Assembly: GCA_028565715.1 (NCBI GenBank) | Contig: JAOXYC010198796.1 | Span: 1-11,789 of the forward strand | Direction of reading: 5' to 3' | Origin: Phoronis pallida | Taxonomy: Eukaryota; Phoronida; Phoronidae | Length of the DNA: 11,789 bases | In this document: positions 9,901 to 11,789 of the stretch, piece by piece | How the letters are laid out: each line of letters starts with the position of its first letter | How positions within the stretch are numbered: the first letter of the stretch is position 1 | Notes under the pieces: model-generated | Seen by the model: the letters and a program-made list of their open reading frames with translations, nothing else | Database searches by the model: none | What the model was told of the DNA's origin: nothing | Made by a program: the position numbers and the translations under genes

Positions 9901-11789
9901 CTTCAACAATGGTACTGACTATGACTGTAGCTGTACACTTGGATATCAAGGTATGTACAATGTATAACGGTTGCTGAGAGATTACAATATCTCAACGTTA
10001 AAATGCCGTCGGTGATATCTTCCGATTGAACGTTCAAGGGTGCTGCAACGTCTTTGGTGATGGTCCATCAGAGCAGAACGTTGCGTCAAATAACAATGAC
10101 TGTGACGTTATTGTTCTAATACAAATAAATGTATGCTTTTACTGGCAGAAAGTGATAAATTTTGAAAAGACAAAAAAATTCAGAAATTCCCGGTCGGGTT
10201 CTGAATTTTTCTGTTATTATTCTAGTTTGAATATGAGCTAACCTGGTACTCTAACCAGCCTCAAAATATATATAATGGAAATCTAAGAAGTGCTTTCAGT
10301 TTGACTTATTTAATTTCAAGTACATTCTTTTAAAACACCACATAATTATATTTGTTTATGCTTCCAGGAAAGAATTGCATTCTTCACGATTGCCGCAGAA
10401 ATAACTGTCAGAACAATGCTACTTGCATCGGTCTTGAGGACGCCTATGAATGCGCCTGTCAAGTAGGCTTCACTGGACAGTTCTGTGAACTTGAGATAAG
10501 TAAGACAATTATGAATTTCCTGTTTGTTCACATGTACATGTACATGAAAATGTTTAAAACAGGTATCGTTTGCGATATTGATCGCCATATATGCAATATC
10601 TTTGGGGGCGTTATAGCTACTTGGCGTGGTAACTGTTCCTTATTGGAATGAATATTAACGTTTTATTTCTGTTAAAACGCTTTGTACATTATGAACCATT
10701 TTGAGAGAATGAAGTGAGAATGACGTCAAGAAATGAAAAACATTCTCGTTGTTTTAGTTGATGGTGGCTGGGGAATTTTGGACGAATGGGGAAACTGCAG
10801 TAAAGAGTGTGGTGGAGGTCAAAGGTCAAGACAGAGATTTTGTGACAATCCTTCTCCTGCGAACGATGGCAAACAGTGTGGTGGCGACAAAACGGAGACT
10901 TCTGCTTGTAATCCAGTGCCATGTCCGAGTAAGCGTTTTAAGAAATTCCTATTTGTACAGTTGTCTTTTTTCTATTGTTAAAGCTCATTTTTATCTGAAG
11001 GACAGTCAAAATTAGAATTTGTGTTATGGTGAGAAAGGAAATACGGGAGGTTTGTAGTCAATTCTTTACTGGATACAGATGGTACCTATAGCCCACCATA
11101 TCACAACAAGAAAATATATGATTTCGCCTTGTTGTATTGTTGCACAGATAGTTTAATTTTTTGCAGCTTGCAATCCACCGACCCTCTTATTTGCTCCTAT
11201 AAACGGCAGATTGAAGCCCTGCTCGAAGGACGATGACGATAATATGGCATGTCGTGTTTATTGTAAGAGTGGCTATGGGTTTAGCTCGCCTGTTCCCTTG
11301 GGTGGCGTGTATGAGTGTGGTCCAAAGACAAGTTGGTTATGGAACGGTCAAGCAGATCGGAGTAGATTCTTCATCCTGCCGGATTGTTCAGGTTTGAGAT
11401 CATCATTTTGTAGAATTGGTGCATATGACCCGGAATATAGAATAAGAAGTACATTTGAAAAGACAGAACAAATTTGGAAACGAACTGGATAACAGAAGGT
11501 TGATGTATAAACATTGTATACCCATGTTAAAAAAATGATCTGACTTTGATTTTTTGTATTTTATCAGCGTCTAAAATATCAAAATGCAAAGTACGTGTAA
11601 CTCTTGATAATAATTATGTTGACTCATTAATACATGAGGTACTTTCCATTTCTAAAAGAGCACCCCCGGATAGATGAGCGCTCTCTCAGAAAATTTTCGA
11701 GCGCCCACTAGTAACTTTCCTCTCTTGATTGTTGCAGCTGTCTCAGAACAAAACCAGCAGGTGGTTACTACTGTTGATGTGACGTCATT
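716..11789 (+). CDS. Multi-exon secreted multidomain protein (HYR/CCP/ephrin-like/EGF/TSP1), SVEP1/polydom-like; partial at both ends
   Basis: Joining 21 exons (716-955, 1253-1426, 1598-1786, 1958-2206, 2564-2731, 3069-3257, 3702-3950, 4101-4280, 4545-4777, 5319-5598, 5974-6138, 7348-7443, 8316-8447, 8793-8963, 9130-9300, 9552-9722, 9855-9950, 10368-10499, 10758-10928, 11167-11391, 11738-11789) gives one open frame of about 1244 codons. Every intron begins GT and ends AG. Order of modules: HYR, CCP, CCP, HYR, CCP, CCP, HYR, CCP, furin-site region, ephrin-receptor-like, EGF, EGF, three TSP1, EGF, EGF, TSP1, CCP. All are disulphide-rich extracellular folds, so a secreted or membrane-anchored adhesion, matrix or recognition protein is expected. 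HYR next to CCP plus an ephrin-like module and EGFs is typical of polydom/SVEP1. The TSP1 repeats are an addition. No start codon, in-frame stop, promoter or poly(A) site of the full gene is visible. That this is one gene and not two is inferred from compatible splice phases. Confidence 0.85.
1253..1426 (+). CDS. Exon 2: sushi/CCP domain
   Basis: Acceptor TCGACAG and donor GTATGT, phase 1-1, 58 codons. The frame shows [18 protein letters not shown], then [11 protein letters not shown] and a W close to the last cysteine (GQWNVVPHC). The C-x-F-x-C pair and an extra early cysteine make six cysteines. This is the selectin/SVEP1 style of CCP, not the usual four-cysteine form. CCPs are protein-binding beta modules. 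Conserved landmarks PxNG, NEGY and GQW are all present, so the module looks intact. It follows the HYR exon after a 297-base intron. Confidence 0.9.
1598..1786 (+). CDS. Exon 3: sushi/CCP domain
   Basis: Acceptor AATTTCAG and donor GTAGGT, phase 1-1, 63 codons. It reads [38 protein letters not shown] and ends PECW. Six cysteines are present. It has the same length (189 bases) and the same ECW ending as exon 6. This marks it as the second CCP of a repeated HYR-CCP-CCP block. The plus-strand frame stays open on both sides of the exon, so the borders rest on the AG/GT signals and on where similarity to exon 6 ends. Confidence 0.9.
1958..2206 (+). CDS. Exon 4: HYR domain
   Basis: Acceptor ACTTTTTAG and donor GTAAGT, phase 1-1, 83 codons. 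Recognisable pieces are [15 protein letters not shown] at the start, VNLPIPSF in the middle, [19 protein letters not shown] and the closing CKYTVSVV. This matches the HYR pattern, with the usual ATD replaced by GSD. It has the same 249-base length as exon 7 and shares the FGLG/LGLG plus VxCTG core with it, so the two are recent paralogous exons within this gene. Confidence 0.9.
2207..2563 (+). other. Intron 4, no feature recognised
   Basis: It is bounded by GTAAGT and TTTTGTAG. No coding pattern, long inverted repeat or tandem array was noticed. Confidence 0.75.
2564..2731 (+). CDS. Exon 5: sushi/CCP domain
   Basis: The exon lacks an ATG and is short, but it is clear from sequence: acceptor TTTTGTAG, donor GTTAGT, phase 1-1, 56 codons, no stop. 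It reads [16 protein letters not shown], then [35 protein letters not shown] and GQW are the CCP landmarks and there are six cysteines. It occupies the first-CCP slot after HYR exon 4, as exon 2 does after exon 1. The palindrome TGACGTCA at 2619-2626 lies in the coding part and is probably chance. Confidence 0.88.
2732..3068 (+). other. Intron 5, no feature recognised
   Basis: It is bounded by GTTAGT and TTTACAG. It holds unremarkable sequence with no recognisable repeat or reading frame. Confidence 0.75.
3069..3257 (+). CDS. Exon 6: sushi/CCP domain
   Basis: Acceptor TTTACAG and donor GTAAGT, phase 1-1, 63 codons. The frame reads [30 protein letters not shown], then [17 protein letters not shown]. 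Six cysteines, and the same length and ending as exon 3. A second AG at 3075-3076 would give another frame, so 3069 is preferred because it keeps phase 1 and the first CCP cysteine context. It closes the second HYR-CCP-CCP block. Confidence 0.9.
3258..3701 (+). other. Intron 6, no clear feature
   Basis: It is bounded by GTAAGT and TTTTACAG. A 12-base perfect palindrome TGTAGGCCTACA lies near 3562. The same TAGGCCTA core recurs near 5246. No element could be defined. Confidence 0.7.
3702..3950 (+). CDS. Exon 7: HYR domain
   Basis: Acceptor ATTTTACAG and donor GTAAGT, phase 1-1, 83 codons. It begins [15 protein letters not shown], has VNIPKPTF, then [20 protein letters not shown] and ends CSFVINVD. 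The core C-T-G-T-D and the C-x-F-x-I-x-V ending are HYR marks. It is the third HYR of the window, closest to exon 4. The early CP pair seen in exons 1 and 4 is CS here, but both cysteines expected for the fold are present. Confidence 0.9.
4101..4280 (+). CDS. Exon 8: sushi/CCP domain
   Basis: Acceptor ATATTTCAG and donor GTAAGT, phase 1-1, 60 codons. It shows [46 protein letters not shown]. Six cysteines; PNNG, KGF and GEW are the landmarks. It follows the third HYR, but no second CCP comes after it. The next exon is the furin-site module, so the third block is shorter than the first two. Confidence 0.9.
4545..4777 (+). CDS. Exon 9: unclassified module, first half, with RRKR furin-like site
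   Basis: Acceptor ATTTACAG and donor GTATGT. The exon enters in phase 1 and leaves in phase 0, unlike every other junction in the gene. The frame opens [19 protein letters not shown], carries a charged helix-like stretch ([13 protein letters not shown]) and three further cysteines. It reaches [10 protein letters not shown], where RRKR (4739-4750) fits the furin consensus R-x-K/R-R. I do not recognise the fold. Alternating strands plus a helix before a cleavage site would suit a small alpha/beta domain, but that is inference. Exon 10 continues the module. Confidence 0.8.
4917..4976. repeat. Perfect 28-bp inverted repeat with 4-base loop
   Basis: Left arm 4917-4944 and right arm 4949-4976 are exact reverse complements around the loop AGAA (4945-4948). 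The arms begin AAGCGTACTGTTTCC and end ACGCTT. Such a palindrome would fold stably in RNA or extrude as a cruciform. It sits inside the 327-base inverted-repeat element. The right arm overlaps a CTGACGA...GAAACGTT motif at 4954-4987. Confidence 0.92.
4954..4987 (+). other. Hammerhead-like or Penelope-end-like motif CTGACGA ... GAAACGTT
   Basis: CTGACGA (4954-4960) is followed by GGAAA (4962-4966), an 8-base loop, TTTCC (4975-4979) and GAAACGTT (4980-4987). The CUGANGA box, a stem and a GAAA box recall the hammerhead ribozyme core known from Penelope-like elements. One extra base between CTGACGA and the stem, and unproven outer stems, make activity doubtful. Confidence 0.35.
5319..5598 (+). 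CDS. Exon 10: unclassified module, second half, with RRRR furin-like site
   Basis: The start at 5319 (acceptor ACTTTCAG) is chosen because it is the phase 0 site that matches the end of exon 9. An upstream AG at 5286 would need another phase. Donor GTGAGT follows 5598. The frame starts [14 protein letters not shown], with RRRR at 5337-5348, about 30 residues after the RRKR of exon 9. Then comes [13 protein letters not shown], a long predicted helix ([15 protein letters not shown]) and a cysteine-containing tail [14 protein letters not shown] leading into the ephrin-like module. Together exons 9-10 are 171 codons. Confidence 0.8.
5642..5703. repeat. Imperfect 28-bp hairpin in intron 10
   Basis: Arms 5642-5669 and 5676-5703 are complementary at 23 of 28 positions around the loop TTTGGA. 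The outer ten pairs are perfect (AACTATCCAA). It could be a worn palindromic element or a structured RNA. The rest of intron 10 (5599-5973) shows only an AT-rich A-run near 5755. Confidence 0.65.
5974..6138 (+). CDS. Exon 11: ephrin-receptor-like (GCC2/GCC3) cysteine module
   Basis: Acceptor ATTTTCAG and donor GTCAGT, phase 1-1, 55 codons. It reads [34 protein letters not shown] and ends TQC. The repeated C-x-x-C-P-x-G pattern is that of the ephrin-receptor-like / GCC2-GCC3 family found in SVEP1, SCUBE proteins and relatives. In SVEP1-type proteins such a module separates HYR/CCP and EGF regions, which is where it sits here. The next intron is the longest in the window and carries a LINE fragment. 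Confidence 0.9.
   Translation, partial: CLVLLGTILTIQWNHTAPSVQLVSIRIVQHSLNVQNVHWERLQLKKGQQMSHSA
6185..7257 (-). mobile_element. 5'-truncated, frameshifted non-LTR retrotransposon (jockey/CR1-like LINE)
   Basis: Minus-strand pieces in three frames give the second half of a reverse transcriptase. About 7255-7157 contains [11 protein letters not shown]. From 7152 the frame changes, with HINDLPECV and the catalytic box FADD at 7083-7072, running to about 6987. From about 6980 a third frame carries [23 protein letters not shown] and FIKRNL. Further on come FICGI and, after more breaks, [15 protein letters not shown] and DWNKLPD near the usual C-terminus. The 3' end is a short ATCAGT-type tandem (about 6188-6205), as in many such elements. 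Frameshifts and stops show a dead copy. It accounts for most of intron 11. No target duplication was found. Confidence 0.88.
7348..7443 (+). CDS. Exon 12: calcium-type EGF domain (first five cysteines)
   Basis: Acceptor TTTTACAG and donor GTACGG, phase 1-1, 32 codons. It opens [16 protein letters not shown] and continues [16 protein letters not shown] together with C-V-D-x4-Y-x-C fits the calcium-binding EGF consensus with Asp/Asn hydroxylation. C-QNNG-T-C fits the O-fucose consensus C-x4-S/T-C. Only five of six EGF cysteines are in this exon. The last (KNC) is supplied by exon 13, so exon border and domain border do not coincide. Confidence 0.92.
7710..7920. mobile_element. 211-base inverted-repeat element carrying telomere-like repeats
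   Basis: Positions 7710-7737 and 7893-7920 are reverse complements at 26 of 28 positions. Both ends start TACTTTAACAC and run to GGTGCTGGGGGAAC. The outermost TA on each side could be a TA target duplication, as for Tc1/mariner-type MITEs; this is inference. The interior has no coding frame and is largely degenerate CCCTAA repeat. It lies in intron 12, whose remainder would be about 661 bases. Confidence 0.7.
7754..7872. repeat. Degenerate (CCCTAA)n telomere-like tract
   Basis: Units of CTAACCC, CTAGCCC and TAATCC fill 7754-7800. Scattered CCCTAA units follow near 7835-7843 and 7858-7872. The unit equals the common animal telomere repeat TTAGGG read on the minus strand. Four CCC runs spaced by three bases (7776-7796) give a G-quadruplex pattern on the minus strand. 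Confidence 0.8.
7921..8188. other. Rest of intron 12 before the possible alternative start
   Basis: It contains an AT-rich imperfect palindrome (about 8085-8127, TTTGAAATTTC type) and an 8-bp inverted repeat AGCCCGGA / TCCGGGCT (8151-8158, 8173-8180). A frame at 7910-8152 has no recognisable protein features. Confidence 0.5.
8216..8315 (+). other. Possible alternative first coding segment with signal peptide, in frame with exon 13
   Basis: In the intron just before exon 13, an ATG at 8216 (with another at 8189) opens a frame that reads without a stop through the acceptor into exon 13. The first residues are MVNPLKCC, then a run [15 protein letters not shown] and AQS. This is a textbook layout of short basic start, hydrophobic core and small residues at a -3/-1 cleavage site. 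If transcribed from an internal promoter, it would make a shorter secreted isoform starting with EGF 2 and the TSP1 repeats. AT-rich intron DNA can produce hydrophobic runs by chance, and no TATA box or initiator is evident, so this is a candidate only. Confidence 0.3.
8316..8447 (+). CDS. Exon 13: end of EGF 1 plus complete EGF 2
   Basis: Acceptor CATACAG and donor GTCAGT, phase 1-1, 44 codons. GKNC completes the EGF begun in exon 12. Then [14 protein letters not shown] and [14 protein letters not shown] form a second EGF with six cysteines. This second EGF lacks the hydroxylation signature (G in place of D/N) and lacks S/T at the O-fucose position. The frame is open for more than 120 bases before the acceptor and encodes a signal-peptide-like stretch (see the separate entry at 8216). 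Confidence 0.9.
8448..8792 (+). other. Intron 13, AT-rich, no clear feature
   Basis: It is bounded by GTCAGT and CTTTTAG. A small AT-rich hairpin ATATGATT/AATCATAT lies at 8678-8698. Nothing else was recognised. Confidence 0.75.
8793..8963 (+). CDS. Exon 14: thrombospondin type 1 repeat
   Basis: Acceptor ACCTTTTAG and donor GTAATG, phase 1-1, 57 codons. It reads [39 protein letters not shown] and ends CNVQGCPG. This is a group 1 TSP1 repeat with six cysteines, WSSW (a W-x-x-W mannosylation motif) and basic residues RKRTR stacking below. CTVSCGSG fits the POFUT2 O-fucose consensus C-x-x-S/T-C-x-x-G. The third tryptophan of the W-layer is replaced by F. First of three consecutive 171-base TSP1 exons. 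Confidence 0.93.
9130..9300 (+). CDS. Exon 15: thrombospondin type 1 repeat
   Basis: Acceptor ATTTCTAG and donor GTATTG, phase 1-1, 57 codons, exactly 171 bases like exons 14, 16 and 19. The frame reads [20 protein letters not shown], then [19 protein letters not shown] and ends CNQHPCPG. It has the full W-x-x-W-x-x-W layer and six cysteines. CSRDC lacks the S/T needed for POFUT2 fucosylation, so this repeat should not carry that sugar. Confidence 0.94.
9552..9722 (+). CDS. Exon 16: thrombospondin type 1 repeat
   Basis: Acceptor TTATTTCAG and donor GTGAGT, phase 1-1, 57 codons. It reads [38 protein letters not shown] and ends CNNQTCPP. Six cysteines; the first tryptophan of the layer is V, leaving one W-x-x-W. 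CSQTCNVG keeps the C-x-x-S/T-C-x-x-G fucosylation pattern. It is the last of the three-repeat run before the second EGF pair. Confidence 0.93.
9855..9950 (+). CDS. Exon 17: EGF domain (first five cysteines)
   Basis: Acceptor ATATTGTAG and donor GTATGT, phase 1-1, 32 codons and 96 bases, identical in length to exon 12. It reads [15 protein letters not shown] and [14 protein letters not shown]-x4-Y-x-C fits the Asp/Asn hydroxylation pattern, and QNNGT keeps the O-fucose site. The acidic EIDD lead of exon 12 is lost, so calcium binding is doubtful. The sixth cysteine comes from exon 18, as in the exon 12/13 pair. Confidence 0.92.
9951..10367 (+). other. Intron 17 with a 12-bp hairpin
   Basis: It is bounded by GTATGT and CTTCCAG. 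An inverted repeat AAAAATTCAGAA (10174-10185) and TTCTGAATTTTT (10199-10210) encloses ATTCCCGGTCGGG, which can extend the stem. No coding frame of interest is present. Confidence 0.7.
10368..10499 (+). CDS. Exon 18: end of EGF 3 plus complete EGF 4
   Basis: Acceptor GCTTCCAG and donor GTAAGA, phase 1-1, 44 codons and 132 bases, identical in length to exon 13. GKNCILHDC copies the GKNCTIFDC of exon 13: KNC closes the EGF of exon 17 and the rest opens the next. The second EGF reads NNCQNNATC and [19 protein letters not shown] is an O-fucose consensus. The hydroxylation residue is G, as in exon 13. Confidence 0.92.
10758..10928 (+). CDS. Exon 19: thrombospondin type 1 repeat
   Basis: Acceptor TTGTTTTAG and donor GTAAGC, phase 1-1, 57 codons, 171 bases. 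It begins [20 protein letters not shown], continues [19 protein letters not shown] and ends CNPVPCPS. Six cysteines. The tryptophan layer is W-x4-W, so the mannosylation motif is altered. CSKEC lacks the POFUT2 acceptor. It is the only TSP1 after the second EGF pair, where the first pair is followed by three. Confidence 0.92.
11167..11391 (+). CDS. Exon 20: long sushi/CCP domain
   Basis: Acceptor TTTTTGCAG and donor GTTTGA, phase 1-1, 75 codons. It reads [43 protein letters not shown] and ends ILPDC. Six cysteines with PINGRL, KSGYGF and a W before the last cysteine place it in the CCP family. It is 12-19 residues longer than the other CCPs here because of an acidic DDDDN run and an insert between the tryptophans and the last cysteine. 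The donor GTTTGA is the weakest in the gene. Confidence 0.82.
11392..11737 (+). other. Intron 20, no feature recognised
   Basis: It runs from the weak donor GTTTGA to GTTGCAG. The frame of exon 20 stays open for about 30 codons into the intron but loses all cysteine pattern, so read-through is not favoured. Confidence 0.6.
11738..11789 (+). CDS. Exon 21 (partial): start of a further module, cut by window edge
   Basis: Acceptor GATTGTTGCAG precedes 11738. The phase 1 frame reads [16 protein letters not shown] to the window edge. Too little is present to classify it. It follows a CCP exon, as exon 9 follows CCP exon 8, and its strand-like VVTTVDVT resembles the KLPITLYY opening of exon 9. A second copy of the exon 9-10 module is possible but unproven. 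Confidence 0.6.

Noticed and set aside
10528-10546. ACATGT repeats as a microsatellite or regulatory array
   Set aside because: Only about three units; too short to call an array.
2619-11787. Three perfect TGACGTCA palindromes (2619-2626, 10721-10728, 11780-11787) that match cAMP-response elements
   Set aside because: Two lie in coding exons and one in an intron close to an acceptor; none is near a visible promoter. More than expected by chance for an 8-mer, but without any supporting context.

Overview
This window looks like nuclear DNA of an invertebrate animal. The main evidence is about twenty-one short exons with clean AG/GT borders. They are separated by introns of 130-1200 bases and encode extracellular modules (HYR, sushi/CCP, ephrin-receptor-like, EGF, thrombospondin type 1) in a combination typical of marine deuterostomes and lophotrochozoans. 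A Penelope-like fragment, a jockey/CR1-type LINE and short inverted-repeat elements fit the same picture. I cannot name the species. A lancelet, acorn worm, echinoderm or mollusc would all be plausible.

Layout: positions 1-147 (minus strand) hold the start of a Penelope-like GIY-YIG domain running off the left edge. The rest up to 715 is unrecognised and is probably intron. From 716 to the right edge lies one plus-strand gene, incomplete at both ends. Exons 1-8 encode HYR-CCP-CCP, HYR-CCP-CCP, HYR-CCP. Exons 9-10 encode an unclassified stretch with two basic furin-like sites (RRKR, RRRR). Exon 11 is an ephrin-receptor-like (GCC2/GCC3) module. Exons 12-16 encode EGF-EGF-TSP1-TSP1-TSP1 and exons 17-19 encode EGF-EGF-TSP1. 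Exon 20 is a six-cysteine CCP. Exon 21, cut by the window edge, begins something that may repeat the exon 9 module. The visible part is about 1244 codons. All junctions are phase 1 except the single phase 0 junction between exons 9 and 10.

The three longest introns each carry mobile DNA: a 327-base terminal-inverted-repeat element with an internal perfect 28-bp hairpin (4847-5173), a 5'-truncated and frameshifted LINE on the minus strand (about 6185-7257), and a 211-base inverted-repeat element filled with telomere-like CCCTAA repeats (7710-7920).

The gene most resembles polydom/SVEP1-type secreted adhesion and matrix proteins, with TSP1 repeats that I do not associate with vertebrate SVEP1. 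No bacterial genes, tRNA, rRNA or CRISPR arrays were seen. The observations most worth following up are the exact exon-length duplication of the EGF-EGF-TSP1 block, the double furin-like site, a possible intronic alternative start with a signal peptide (8216), and the structured repeat elements.
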